Positions 35,031 through 47,242 of a stretch of DNA of 64,000 nucleotides are shown here, piece after piece (the stretch's first letter is position 1; each line of letters begins with the position of its first letter). The notes below the pieces were generated by a model, which was not told the origin of the DNA, did no database searches, and saw nothing but the letters and a program-made list of their open reading frames with translations. This stretch comes from Cristatella mucedo (lineage: Eukaryota > Bryozoa > Phylactolaemata > Cristatellidae): the NCBI GenBank assembly GCA_009760855.2, contig WPIO01000020.1:4785501-4849500 (forward strand). The letters run 5' to 3'. The translations under genes were made by a program, and so were the position numbers.

Positions 35031-37952
35031 AAATTTGTCTTTATGGCACTTGTGAATTTGTGGCTATATTAGCAGAGTGCATGTGCGGCGACATGATTTC
35101 ACGTTTATTTTCAGTAATTTTTAATTGTCCACAAATGTAGGTCAGATTCTGTTATTGCTTCAAAATTGAAATTTGACCGTATTTTAGACATTCTTCTACT
35201 GTCCGATCCACTAGGTAAAATGCCACCGGCAAATACATCCATAATGACCAACTCCAATCGAATCAAATTAAAAGATTTGAATAAGTTGCTGTAATATATG
35301 AATAGCTTGAGTCAGATCTAGTGCATCGGACTATTGTGTTTTGATTTCTCTGATAGTGGAAAAATAATATATTTCGTCGATTTGAAAAAGCACAGGCATA
35401 TAAGCTTCCCTATAAGTATTTATGGTAACAAAATGTTCGTCAAATCACGAGTATTTGCATGCTAGGCTCAGCAATTATACGTAACAAGACCAATGCCTGT
35501 AGGCTATTAGAGCACAGGCTTTCAAACACTAAGCATAGTCAGTGGTAGAGGCTCCAGGACTGTTGAGCTGCGTTGCGATTAACTTGGGCAACATCAACAC
35601 AAGCATTGCTGACACTCTCATTAGTCCTAGCTGGTCGTAGACATAGACACTCTAGTAGACACTTTACGTAATAAATGAAACTAATTGTTCTTGAACTACT
35701 AATGCGCACGTAAGTATTCTTGTCAACGCAATCCCAGTTTTCCAGCATTTAAACTGCCTTTATCTTCAACTCCGCTCGCCATCTAAATCAGCGCAGGACA
35801 GTCGTAGACCTACATAGTGAAAGGAATGGTTTCTTGAAAATAGACAGTAATATCTTTTAGCCAGAAAGAACTTGAATGGCCTCAGTCTGCCAAAATCTTG
35901 GGATTTTATGTTGCAGTTGTCAGCTATGGTAAACCTCACATGGGGGTTTTACAATGCAACAATATATTATTTTTTCCAGCGGAAGCGCTTGAAATGCATG
36001 TGGCGGCTCACGAAAAGCTTTACACCGACATTGTGAATGTTGCCTCGGAGTAACCAATGCCAGGCATAGGGGCAGTGTGAAAGAAAGGTGGTCAGCACTC
36101 CGTCAGTCATGCAGAGACCTGGCACTCCTCATCAATGACATAATTGCTCGCGCTTGTGAAGAATCTGATTTGTCCGTCGTACGCACCCACCGCAGGGGCT
36201 ACGCTGGCATCGTTGAGCGCATACAGTATTACCATTCACAGAGAGATGATTTACATTCTGGACGCAATGCCTGCTAATACACCTGGAAATAGCGGCATTG
36301 AGACTACCCTCTTTGGGTCTGGAATATTAGGGTATTGAAACCAAAGCAGAATTGTTTGGATGTTCCTTGGTACGAGGGCCGGAATTTACATCACCGATTT
36401 GGGCTCTGTGGTGCAACTTTCCTGCCGTCTTAGCAAAACTGGTATCACATGTCAAGATGCAAAGTTGCAGGTAAAAATTACAGTAATAAATATGTCTGAT
36501 GAAGATGAGTCACTTCTTAAATGCCTCGGAAGTGGACATATGTTTGGCGTAGTGCTGGCAACATGAATTGTTTGTAGCTGTCAGTTGGCACACAAAGGGC
36601 GGATGCTTTATCATTACTTTCGACTACGTATGATGCGCGGTGTAGAAGAAGCAACTCTACGGCGGAGCGAGGGGCTTCCGCCTTTCTTCGGACGAGGCAT
36701 CTGTATACATATCTAATATGGTGTCGAAGTTGGTCGCGGAGATCAGTCTAGCACGCGGTAAGAATGCAGAAGTGCTCTTTTATTCTCCACCAGAACTATT
36801 CGACCTACATCCGCATAAGGTATCATTGCTGCATGGAAAGAATCAATATGCACCAGCTGTACCACTCTTTGGCCTGGCTTGTAACTGCGACGCCTCGCTG
36901 CTTCTAAGATCAGAAAAAGCATGCACCAATTCCTCAAAATAAAGTGAGTGTCTTTTGAAACTAAGAAAGTCTGAAGTAATAGTGAGCAAGTTTTACAGTT
37001 TACAATTTTTACACAGTCCTACTGCGGTCGGCAATCAGTGTTGGTGCTCTTAAGCGCTGACTCGAGTGACGACCACTCGAGTGCAGAAATAAAGCGTTTT
37101 GGAAAGTGGACTGCTGGTAATCTCAAACTGTTTGCGCCTTCAAAAGAGTCCAGAAGTACTTCCAGTTGATATTTGCTTTTGTCGGTTGCAGAAAACACTC
37201 AATACCCAGAGTAAAAATCTTGCTTAAATACTGAATGTCCGGAGTGGAAAACCTCAAACAGGAGACGTACAGTGTGCATGCCAAGTAGGTTACTTGATTC
37301 GTGCAGATCATCTAGCCTATCAATACGACGCATTGACTTTTATTGTTGCTGTTGAGTCTGGTACAAAAACTAGCATCTTATACTCTGTTCAGCCGGAAAT
37401 GCGTCAACAGTGCCTCTATCTGTCAAGACATTGGCCTCTGTTATGATAGCGATTACGCACCTTGCTTTTCCTCGTCGGCGACAGGCAAAATTGCAATCAA
37501 GAAAAAAATATGTATGTTCTCTGACCTTTTGTGAGTTTTATTTTGAGCTATGCAAAATTGCCCCGTTTGAGAGTTTCGCCGAGTTAAGAAACTTTTGACT
37601 ACTACGTCTGAGGCCAATTTGTTATGGGTAGGAAAGTAATAGAGCCATATTTGTAAGCTGATCTATTGTCTGAGATCAGTACAATGGTTGCTCGGAATAG
37701 GCATTGATGGGTGTACGTTACAGGATCAGAAGCATTTTAAAAGGCTTTTTTATTGACGCTGAATCTTAATAATTAAATTAAGCTATTAATAAATTACATG
37801 GGTATATGGGATTAGGATTCAAGAACTACACAGAATTAAAATAAAAGTGGTAAAGTGTGTCGGAAGAAATGGTATCTGCGCGTAAAGCATAAATTTGATT
37901 ACCATAATAATCGGCCGCGAACAATAAAAAGTTTGTCATTTCGTCACACAGT
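35031..37952. other. Unassigned sequence
   Basis: Open frames at 36077-36277, 36144-36338, 36360-36566 and 36718-36942 are short, overlap other frames and show no family resemblance. No element border was found. Confidence 0.4.
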
Positions 37953-38965
37953 TTAATAATAATATTATTAACGTACTTGATAAAGTGCCCTCAGCGAACT
38001 TAATCTCTTTCTAGGCGCTTTACATTTGCTGCAAAGGGAAATGCAATTGAATGGTAAGTAAAATCATGCTTGAAAAACAAACAAAATGAATAACATGGTT
38101 AGGGGTGACATGCACAGGGTCAGCATGCGAATGTGGTTAGTGGCAGCATGCACAGTGTCAGCACGCATAAGCACGTGAAGGACGAATCGCAGGGACCCAC
38201 TAAATGCTGTCCTAAATAGGTGTGTTTTTAAGTTCTTTTTAATTGTGGTCAGGTCAGGGGATGTTCTGACACAGGTCGGGAGGGAGTTCCAGACTTTGGG
38301 AGGATACGAACTAAATGCACGATCTCCAAAGGATTTAAGGTTTTTACGAGGTTTTTCTAGACTGTTGGATTCCGAAAAGCAGGTGGTACGATACTTGGCC
38401 TGATGGGGGAGTATGTCGGAGAGATAAGCTGGAGCCATAGAATGAAGGGACCTAAAAGTGAGCGACAAAACCTTGAAGTCAATCCATTGCTTGACTGGTA
38501 GCCAGTGCAGGTCGGCGAGAAGTGGATTAATGTAGCAACTGCGACGCTCACGACAGACAAGCCTAGCTGCAGAGTTTTGCACAAGCTGCAATCGCCTGAT
38601 CGCACATGCTGGTAGGCCAGTAAGCAGTGAGTTGCAGAAGTCGAGACGAGATGTCACGAATGCATGGACCAACTTAGACGTGGTATCCTTATCGAAACAA
38701 GCCCGAATTGTAGCAATGTTATGAAGCTGAAAATAGGCAGATTTGAGTGTGGAGCTGATATGGTCGTCTAATGAGAGGTCGCTTTGGAATATGACACCTA
38801 GATTTTAGTTTATAGAAAATGTATCAACGGGCTCTAGATGCCAGCTTAAGATGCGCATGTTCTGCAGTGGCTTCATTGATGTACTTAGTTTACTTAGAAG
38901 CTGTAAAATCACTTTGAGTATATGTACTTCGGCAATAGTTAGTTTTTCATCATTTCACAAACGGC
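37953..38965 (-). mobile_element. LINE-A copy, reverse, 5'-truncated
   Basis: On the minus strand the frame 38672-38064 reads VHAFVTSRLDFCNSLLTGLP, RRLQLVQNSAARLVCRERRS, LHWLPVKQWIDFKVLSL and SFGDRAFSSYPPKVWNSLP, ending SGSL and then UTR codons. The 3' UTR and hairpin tail (37985-38030) end in ATT units at 37953-37971. Upstream to 38815 it matches the segment with DDRISSTVKS. From 38815 to 38965 only weak remnants such as a DDEKL codon run remain. Confidence 0.92.
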
Positions 38966-39099
38966 AATAGGCTTACTGTGGTCACCCTTTCGCTGATTTC
39001 CATTTTGTATCGCATTCGAAAGTGTTAATGCTTCTTCTGGTAAATCTCTTTTGCTAAGCTTGCGTCTAGGCCAATCAACATGGGCACTAGTTACTTATT

Positions 39100-39190
39100 T
39101 TTAATAATAACAATAATAATACATTTAATATAGCCCCCTCAGAGAAATCAATCTCTTTCTAGACTCTTTAAATTTGCTGTAAAGTATATC
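39100..39190 (-). mobile_element. LINE-A 3' tail, reverse
   Basis: taataataacaataataata, then tagccccctcagagaaatca, atctctttctagactctt and taaatttgctgtaaag. The body is missing. Confidence 0.85.
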
Positions 39191-39382
39191 AGCCAGACTT
39201 TTGAAAGCTAGCAAAAATTTTTACGTGTGTCTATCCCGCTATAACTCTCAAAAGCTGGGAATGCAAAGCAGGTTTTGTATCACAATTCGGGGATATCTGT
39301 ATGGCACTTGGAGTATGTTCTAATTTTGGAACACATACCTTATCCAGCAGCCTTTAAGCTTTCCGGCAAAGATTATTGAAAC

Positions 39383-40765
39383 GTTTTGCTTGATCTTTCG
39401 GCAGCTTTTGATACCATCGATCACAAAGTTCTTCTAGAGCGCCTCTCATCTCGCCTGGGCATCACTGGCACTGCTCTGCAGTGGTTCACGTCCTATCTCA
39501 GTGGGAGACTCCAGAGTATTGACGTGAATGGACAAAGATCATCTGAAGTACCTCTGAAATATGGAGTACCTCAGAGCTCAGTGCTAGGTCCGGTTCTTTT
39601 CACGGTTTATACTCTGCCTCTTGCTGATGTGATTGCCAAGCACAATCTAGGCTTTCACTTCTATGCGGATGACACTCAGTTGTACCTTTGCTTTGATCCC
39701 TCCCAGCCTTCGAGCACCTCAAATTCTCTAAACTCACTAGCTGCATGCATTGATGACATCCGCACATGGATGGCAACAAATTTTCTAAAACTTAACGATG
39801 ATAAAACTAACTTACTAGTTATGGGCAAACCCAGTGTGATCCAGAGATTGGAAAGGCTGACTCTCAAAATTGGCTCTGCCAGCATATCTCCTGTCGAATC
39901 AGCTTGGAATCTAGGTGTCATATTCCAAAGCGACCTCTCGTTAGACGACCGTATCAGCTCCACAGTAAAATCCGCCTATTTTCAGCTTCATAGCATTGCT
40001 ACAATTCGGGCTTGTTTAGATAAGGATACCACGTCCAAGTTAGTTCATGCATTCGTGACATCTCGTCTCGACTTCTGCAACTCAGTGCTTACTGGCCTAC
40101 CAGCATGTGCGATCAGGCGATTGCAGCTTGTGCAAAACTCTGCAGCTAGGCTTGTCTGTCGTGAGCGTCGCAGTTGCCACATTACTCCACTTCTCGCCGA
40201 CCTGCACTGGCTACCAGTCAAGCAACGGATTGACTTCAAGGTTTTGTCGCTCACTTTTAGGTCCCTTCATTCTATGGCTCCAGCCTATCTGTCAGATATA
40301 CTACCCCATCAGGCCAAGCATCGTACCACCCGCTTTTCGGAATCCAACAGTCTAGAAATACCTCATACAAACCTTAAATCCTTTGGAGACCGTGCATTTA
40401 GTTCATATGCTCCCAAAGCCTGGAACTCCCTCCCGACCTGCGTCAAAACATCCCCTGACCTGACCACATTTAAAAGGAACCTAAAAACACACCTATTTAG
40501 GAGAGCATTTACTGGGTCCCTGTGATTCGTCTTTGACGTGGTTATGCGTGCTGACACTGTGCATGCTGCCACTAACCACATTCGCATGCTGACCCTGTGC
40601 ATGTCACCCCTAACCATACATATTATTCATCTCGCTTGTTTTTCAAGCATGATTTTACTTACCATTCAATTGCATTTCCCTTTGCAGCAAATGTAAAGCG
40701 CCCAGAGAGAGATTGAGTTCTCTGAGGGCGCTTTATCAAGTGAATTATTATTATTATTATTATTA
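39383..40765 (+). mobile_element. LINE-A retrotransposon, best-preserved copy (5'-truncated)
   Basis: L2/CR1-like non-LTR element. The frame is closed by TGA at 39377, so the copy starts inside the reverse transcriptase, at LLDLSAAFDTIDHKVLLERL (first catalytic Asp). It stays open for 379 codons to 40525. Motifs: GVPQSSVLGPVLF, FHFYADDTQLYLCFD (YADD pair), WMATNFLKLNDDKTNLLVMG, WNLGVIFQSDLSLDD, then the thumb and tail LDFCNSVLTGLP, RRLQLVQNSAARLVCRERRS, LHWLPVKQRIDF and AWNSLPTCVKTSPDLTTFKR, ending FTGSL. The 235-bp 3' UTR ends in a hairpin (about 40693-40731) and (ATT)n to 40765. No endonuclease part or ORF1 is present. Confidence 0.96.
40693..40731 (+). promoter_or_regulatory. LINE-A 3' terminal stem-loop
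   Basis: agcgcccagaga pairs with tctctgagggcgct, with a 2-base bulge and a loop of about 10 bases (gagattgagt). It sits directly before the (ATT)n tail. In L2/CR1-type LINEs a 3' stem-loop is the recognition site of the element's reverse transcriptase. The pairing is seen here; the role is inferred. Confidence 0.7.
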
Positions 40766-43197
40766 AACTTACGTATTCATTAAGAAAGAATAGTCATGTA
40801 TGTTAGTTTAAAAGAGAATAGTATCGGCATCTGATGGCTTCGTGCAGCAGAGCAGTGGCTTTTGGACAGCATTAGAAAGATTTAAGCGCTAATCTGTGAG
40901 AAAAAAATGAGCTGCCTAGTTCAGAACTGGCCCAGTAAAAAAATGTGCTGTCACCCTATTTTAACTTCAAGTAAATGAAAGCTACCTTATTATTTTATAT
41001 CAGAAAAACTATTGGCGAGAAAGTACTAGCATATATAGCCAAGCAATTCAGATACAGTCGTCGCTCGCCACTTTGCGCTTCGACTTTCGCGGCTTCACTC
41101 TATTACGGTGTGTTCAAATACACGCATATTCAAATACCCTACAGATGTTACACTAAAGGGCATATTCATTAAAGTTTGATCGAGATAGTGAAAATGATAC
41201 AGCGCGCTCTTGGTCATGTGAGTCAATTATGCACCCCTGCATTACAATGAAAAGTAAAAATAGTATACATACGGTCTGAAGGTCTATGTATTCGAGCCCC
41301 CACCTCCGGCATACCCTTCAACGCCAGGCGCAGCCGCTTGACCACTCCTTGTGTGTGGGCAAAAGCTTTTTTCCAAAAGATATGGTTGGTGAAACCAAGC
41401 CAATTCGATCGTGCTGTTTACTGTTTTACTGTCCTAGTGTAAGATCTTGGAGTGTGCATGTCACTAAATGTCCGATAATAATAACGTGATCTTTTTAACG
41501 TCTAATATATTTTATTTTCTCTCTTTCTGACTTATATATTGGTAAATACAAGTGTAAATGTGACTATTAGGGTGTTATTTCATATACAGAGGGCTCAAAT
41601 TGTGCTACAAACCGTATTTAGAGGGTCGTGAACAGGTTTTCAATGTTCCAACTACGAAAATATTTTATTTATAAATATAATCCTACTTCGCGGAATTTAC
41701 TTATCGCGTTAGAGTGTGGAACTGATTAACAGTGATAGTTGATATTCGATTGTACTTATAGTGGCATAAAAAAGTAAGCCAAGTTCTGCCTTCTGGAGGT
41801 GCTCAGAAATGTAACGATCTTCTCACGAATTAATGCGGATTCTCTGCGTAATCTTGTTAGCCAAATTCACGTGCGAAGAGCGAGTCTTGAATTTTAGAAT
41901 CGCCACAGAGGTCTAATTTAGCACTGCATATTCAGGGCTGCACCGTCTTCTGAGATTCTGCCAATGGTTAGTGACCTGGAGATTGAGAGGTTATAGGAAG
42001 GTCTATAAGCCACACTATTCAGAAATTTACAACTAAGAATAATAGTCTAGCTCGCTGAGTGGCAGTAAAGAGATTAAAACGTCACTCGGCAGTCTTAGAG
42101 GTCACATATGATATGAGCTGTGAACAAAGACCTTGCTAAGATCAATAGAAGAGACTATTAAGCCTCAGTGCTACCATTGGTGCACTGAGGCGAGTCCTGT
42201 GACGAGTTTGTTGTTTTCTATTTTTTAAAGGAAGCTGTATGACCTTTAGAGATTGTGCTAGTAGCTTATCCTCCGTAAGCTATTAATTACTCGTCGAGCG
42301 TGCCAACCACTAATAATAAACGGATTTGAATAATAATCAATGTAATTAGCATTTGAAGCTATTCTGTGAATGAGAGCATAGTAGCCAAACTTTGTGTATC
42401 GTCCCAAGTAATATATGCAAGCCAGACCTAAATTCCGAAATCCATTTTCATAATTGAATACTTTAACGTTCGTAGGCGTTTTTCCCCAAAGGTTTCGTAA
42501 TCATTAAATTGTTCGAAGTTAAGAACCAATTATAATCACAACCATTTTGGAGTTCAAGATCAGAGTCAAAGCACACAGGTCGTAACAGCACGGAATTCAA
42601 TTCCGTCTTTCTCGCTCACCACCAATGACTTACAGCTTTGACGTTCAACTCGGTTTCCGAACGCCTCAGAAATTGTTTGAAATCGGCTTACGTGAAAAGA
42701 ATAAGCAATCTAGAATCGTGCATGATCAATAAGGGTTTATACGTTCCGTCCTTGTCTACGCAAACTGATAACCTCAGAAATCCGATAGACGGAGCATGGG
42801 CCGACAGACATGAGGCAGATACTACTTTAATAGAAAAAATTGCTGCTGTAGATACATTGCTAAATTACCTTGATAATATATATGGTAGAAGGAATGGAGC
42901 AACTGCCGGGATTAAAACGTCATCACCATCAATCATCTATCAGCCGAAACAGTCAGAATAACTGTATTCACTGCAGCAGCGCTGCATAATTAGCTGGGAC
43001 TACCAGCTTAGCTGGGACTACCAGGCCGGTAAACCTAGTAACAGGCCGCACTAAGTTAGCTAGCGAGTGAGCTGCCTAATGCGAAGCACGTTAGCAGTCG
43101 TCTTGGTTTGCAATCGGTAGAGACTTCCTAGTTTTTAATCAACCTGTAGCGATTGTCTGCTCGTGGAGTGTAGAATAATGCGGAGAATATCAAGTTA
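40766..43197. other. Unassigned AT-rich sequence
   Basis: Short frames only. A 107-codon frame at 42638-42961 (+), ending SPSIIYQPKQSE, matches nothing I know and has no splice or repeat context. A 17-bp tandem duplication (ttagctgggactaccag, twice) lies at about 42990-43022. Confidence 0.4.
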
Positions 43198-43318
43198 ATT
43201 CATTTGCAAGGAACCGGAGAGAACCCAATATCGATTCAGGCGCTTTACAAATGCAACGGGACTTGAGCCCAAGACCTCGGTCATTAAATACATTCATCTT
43301 GACCTTGGGTTGAGGCGA
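43198..43318 (-). repeat. SINE-A copy, reverse
   Basis: Order: tcatttgcaaggaaccggag, agaacccaatatcgattcag, gcgctttacaaatgcaacgg, gacttgagcccaagacctcg, then a decayed head. Confidence 0.75.
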
Positions 43319-43517
43319 CCGAACCAGCGTGGCAGAAGCTGGCGTGCTTGAGAGATTCCGCCTCCTCAGCCCTGACCTCGGAAAGCGATGATTCAGCCTT
43401 TCCTTCTCACCAGTCGTCTCATCTGAACCTGCGACGTCGGCTGAATTTTGCGGCGGTTCCGGCTTGAGTTACAGCCCAACTTGCATAGCTGAAAAGGTGC
43501 ACTAACGGCTGTCACTA

Positions 43518-43615
43518 CCACCTGCAGTGGCCCATAAAGGATCACCCAGGACAGGACTCGAACCCCCCACAGCCAGGGTCGTGACGAGCGAGCACCTCAC
43601 CTCCTGGGCTAAGAT
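43518..43615 (-). repeat. SINE-B head, reverse
   Basis: The minus strand reads cttagcccaggaggtgaggt, gctcgctcgtcacgaccctg, a B box ggttcgagtcctgtcctggg, and tgatcctttatgggccactg. This matches the first two thirds of the copies at 45028 and 48521. The tail is missing. Confidence 0.75.
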
Positions 43616-43924
43616 GCGCGGGCGATGGCGTGTACGAGCATCCGTCACTCGGGCCGCTCGGTCTAGCTGAAAGCGTACCGAGGCGGACACGGTGAGCTGG
43701 TCCAGGAAGCTGAGCATTCCGCCGGCTTGTTTGCGCTTACATTGGTGGGCTACATATTACTACGATGGCACGGCAATGAGAAGTGTCGAAAAATGTGAAA
43801 AATCAAGACATAATTTGGTATTTTGCACTTGTAGCTGCAACTAGAAGTCTCGTGATTGGAGTTAACTTTGAAATTGTACAACTTCACAAGACTATTAACT
43901 TCAATAGGTAGCTCAATTTTTAGC

Positions 43925-43995
43925 CACTGGAGGTGTAAAGTGCCAAGAAAAAGAATAAGGGCGCTGAACAAATTTATCATTATTATTATTACTGC
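43925..43995 (+). mobile_element. LINE-A-type 3' tail remnant
   Basis: ggaggtgtaaagtgccaaga, aaaagaataagggcgctgaa and caaatttatcattattattattact keep the order of the LINE-A end. Confidence 0.6.
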
Positions 43996-44278
43996 AGCTT
44001 GCGCTCTCCCTTGGCAGTCGGCGGAACTGACTACTGGCACTTCCGTCGCTTTCGCTTGAACCAGCTAAGTTTGCGGTAAGGTAGGCTTACCAAGTGAGCC
44101 CTTACGACCGGAAGCCGTGCTCTGCAACTGCCTTAAGAAGAGATAGACGAGCGGAAATAGGCTATCAATACGGGGAGTTTCTCACCAACTAGGTCAGGTC
44201 CTCACTAACGCCTTCCGAAGCAAAGTTAAAGTTTACCGCGATTATTCACGGGTTAAAGCGAATGATCAGCACCGCACA

Positions 44279-44868
44279 CTGCCACATTACTCCACTTCTC
44301 GCCGACCTGCACTGGTTACCAGTCAAGCAACGGATTGACTTCAAGGTTTTGTCGCTCACTTTTAGGTCTCTTCATTCTATGGCTCCAGCCTATCTTTCAG
44401 ATACACTACCCCATCAGGCAAAGCATCGTACCACTCGCTTTTCGGAATCCAACAGTCTAGAAATACCTCGTACAAACCTTAAATCCTTTGGAGACCGTGC
44501 ATTTAGCTCGTATGCTCCCACAGCCTGGAACTCCCTCCCGACCTGCATCAGAACATCCCCTGACCTGACCACATTTAAAAGAAACTTAAAAACATACCTA
44601 TTTAGGACAGCATTTAGTGGGTCCTTGTGATTCGTCCTCGATGTGCTTATGCGTGCTGACACTGTTCATGCTGCCACTAACCACATTTGCATGCTGACCC
44701 AGTGCATGTAACCCCTAACCATGTTATTCATTTTGTTTGTTTTTCAAGCATGATTTTACTTACTATTCTATTGCGTATCACTTTGCAGCAAATGTAAAGC
44801 GCCTAGAAAGAGATTAAGTTCTCTGAGGGCGCTTTATCAAGTGCAATATTATTATTATTATTATTACC
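44279..44868 (+). mobile_element. LINE-A copy, 5'-truncated, intact C-terminal frame
   Basis: Homology starts at tgccacattactccactt (HITPLLADLHWLPVKQRIDF). It stays open to 44630, then 3' UTR, hairpin tail (agcgcctagaaagagattaa, gttctctgagggcgcttt) and (ATT)n at 44849-44866. It is very close to the copy at 39383, so it is a recent insertion. Confidence 0.95.
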
Positions 44869-45027
44869 TAACGCTGATAACGAAAACGAAGAAAGTTCTT
44901 ACAGTACCACAAAATTAAATAAGATTTAAAAGGCTTTTTTGCATGATTAGCCAAGATCGAGATGAAGCGGACTATCAACTGCATGGAAAAGGAACTAGAT
45001 AACCCTGCGAGAAGGCGATAAGTCGTG

Positions 45028-45192
45028 ATGGCGCACTGGGAAAGTTGGTTGCTTTTCACGACCTCGGTCCCGAGGTCATGGGTTCTAATCCTGCGGTGGG
45101 CGATCCTTTATCGCCACTGCAAGCGGTGGTGATAGCCTTAAAGGCTCCTCTGTCGCTATACAAAAGAGGCCACTAAATCAGCTAGTATTTAT
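45028..45192 (+). repeat. SINE-B copy
   Basis: The A-box region is atggcgcactgggaaagttg, the B box is gggttctaatcctgcggtgg, and the body is gatcctttatcgccactgca. The tail is ggctcctctgtcgctataca, aaagaggccactaaatcagc. CCTCT and AGAGG can pair around a 12-15 base loop. Confidence 0.85.
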
Positions 45193-45775
45193 TAAGAGGG
45201 AGAGTAAACTCCAACTGAGGCAGCAAACTATAGTTCCAAGAATTTGAAAATTAATTTTTTTGACTCGTATGAGTAGAAGTCCAGCCACTGATAACAGATG
45301 CCAACTATTTGCTAAAGTATCTGAGAAAGCGCGTGACATGCGCCTTCATGGTTATACCTCTGAAGCTACTCATAAAGTTGCAGTCACACTCTGTCGTATA
45401 AGTGCCCTAGATGTGGCTGACGCGGATGCCATATCGATTTCACAAAAAGCCCACCCCCGCCAAAATTTTTGAGCATTATATTTGAAGGACTAGTGCCATG
45501 AGCCAGTTGAAAATAATTATCATGCTGCTTAAGAAGGAGAAGCAGAGACAGTTTTCCTAGTAGGCAGTGCGCTTACAGACGATTTTGTAAATGCAGGCCG
45601 TTTTAAAATTGACACTACACGTCGGTATGTCTCGAAAGCATAACCAAGCGTAGCTGTTTGCATAGTCAGGACCATGCATTTCAAGTGGGACTGAAGTATG
45701 GCACTTTCGCGCACTTGTATTAGCTTGCTTGTAATGGAGTCCCAATCTCACGGTGGCGGTCTAAATCCGGTGAGG

Positions 45776-45870
45776 TACGGACATTTCCCCCCTGGACGGT
45801 TCTTCCCCCGGACATTTTCCCGGTACATTCCTACCGGAAATCCCCCCTGGGATAGGAAATTCCCCCCCCC
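45776..45870. repeat. Left inverted terminus, C-rich subrepeats
   Basis: Repeated motifs ggacatttcccccctggacg, ttcccccggacattttcccg and ggaaatcccccctggg. Inverted counterparts lie at 47243-47345. Confidence 0.75.
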
Positions 45871-45910
45871 GTATATAGCTTAGGATTTAGATTTAAAGGT
45901 TGAGTGTTTT

Positions 45911-45995
45911 CGGGTTTCGGGTTTAGTGTTTAGGGCTTTGGAGTTTGGGGTTTAAGGTTTAGAGTCTAGGTTTTAGGATTAGGGCTTTTAGGGTT
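45911..45995. repeat. Degenerate TTTAGGG (telomere-like) repeats, left block
   Basis: Variants of ggtttaggg (gggtttagtgtttagggc, ggggtttaaggtttagag, aggattagggcttttagggtt) run up to the LINE-A tail that starts at 45996. The 7-bp spacing resembles TTTAGGG more than the animal TTAGGG. Confidence 0.75.
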
Positions 45996-46710
45996 AATAA
46001 TAATAATAAAAATGCACTTGATAAAGCACCCTCAGAGAAATCAATCTCTTTCTAGGCACTTTACATTTGCTGCAAAGGGAACCGCGATTGACGTGAGTAA
46101 TATCATGCTTGATAAACAACATGAATAACATGGTTAGTGGCAGCATGCACAGTGTCAGCACGCATGAGCACATAAAGGACGAATCACAGGGACCCAGTAA
46201 ATGCTGTCATAAATAGGTGTGCTTTTTAAGTTCTTTTTTAATGTGGTCAAATCAGGGGATGCTCTGACGCAAGTCGGGAGTGAGTTCCTGGCTTTGGGAG
46301 CATACGAGTTAAATGCACGGTCTCCAAAGGATTTGAGGTTTGTACGAGGTATTGTAGACTGTTGGATTCCGAAAAGCGGGTGGTACGATGCTTGGCCTGG
46401 TGGGGGAGTAGATCTGAGAGATAGGTCGGAGCCAAAGAATGAAGTTACTTAAAAGTGAGCAACAAAACCTTGAAGTTGAACCGTTGCTTGACTGGTAGCC
46501 AGTGCAGGTCAGCGAGAAGTGGTGTGATGAGGCAACTGCGATGCTCACGATAGACAAGCCAAGCTTCGGAGTTGTGCACTAGTTTTAAGCGCCTGATTGC
46601 ACGTGCCTGTTGACCTGCAAGCAGCGAGTTGCAGAAGTCAATGTCACAAATGCAAGGACCAATTTAGACGTGGTATCCTTATCTAAACAAGCCCGAATTT
46701 TAGCAATGTT
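45996..46710 (-). mobile_element. LINE-A copy inserted in TTTAGGG-like repeats
   Basis: The minus strand carries SIAKIRACLDKDTTSK... at the 5' end (46710), RT C-terminal segments (LHWLPVKQRF, AYLSDLLPHQAKHRTTRFSE with changes), 3' UTR and hairpin tail. It ends in (ATT)n at 45996-46010. It is 5'-truncated with a few frameshifts. The same telomere-like repeat flanks it on both sides, so the target site was within that repeat. Confidence 0.92.
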
Positions 46711-46800
46711 AGGTATGGGTTTAGAGTTTAGTGTTTTTAGGGTTTAGGGTTCAGGGTTTAGGGTGTAGGGTTTAGGATTTTAGGTTTTTAGGGTTTAGGG
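46711..46800. repeat. Degenerate TTTAGGG (telomere-like) repeats, right block
   Basis: gtttttagggtttagggttc, agggtttagggtgtagggtt and tttttagggtttagggcggg: about ten heptamer-like units, starting exactly at the 5' end of the LINE-A copy. Confidence 0.85.
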
Positions 46801-47168
46801 CGGGCTGCGCCTCCACCGCCTAAATCCACCCTTACTCGTATTTCGCGCTTTCATTAGTGCGCATTAGAGCGTAACTAGATCTCTTGAGCTCGACTTATAC
46901 TCAGTAGACCTCGGAGGCTAAGCGCTCATTTGTAGGAACGCACGGCATGCTGTTGCGCGCACCTGCTTGACGGATACGAACGCTTGCCTGGTGGCGTCGA
47001 GTGGGACCGAACTCCCGCGGCACCGAACTTGATAGCTCACCGCTGCCGCCGCTGCAACCGCAGCCGCCGCTCGCTCCATTAGAAACCATCCTTCCAATCC
47101 ATCCATTATTCTAATTACACTCTGAGTTGATTTTATTTTAATAAAGAGTGAACTTCATTTGATCATGC

Positions 47169-47175
47169 ATATATA

Positions 47176-47217
<42 letters not shown>
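47169..47217. repeat. (AT)n microsatellite
   Basis: Alternating AT with a few variants, next to the right inverted terminus of the composite element. Confidence 0.95.
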
Positions 47218-47218
<1 letters not shown>

Positions 47219-47242
47219 TCTTAGTTTAACATTCATCAACAT

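Noticed and set aside
36077-36942. Cluster of plus-strand frames as exons of one gene
   Set aside because: Frames overlap out of phase, no splice sites join them and no family resemblance is visible.
39386-40525. 379-codon frame as a host gene
   Set aside because: It is a reverse transcriptase of a 5'-truncated LINE with its own 3' UTR, hairpin and ATT tail, and several sister copies lie nearby.
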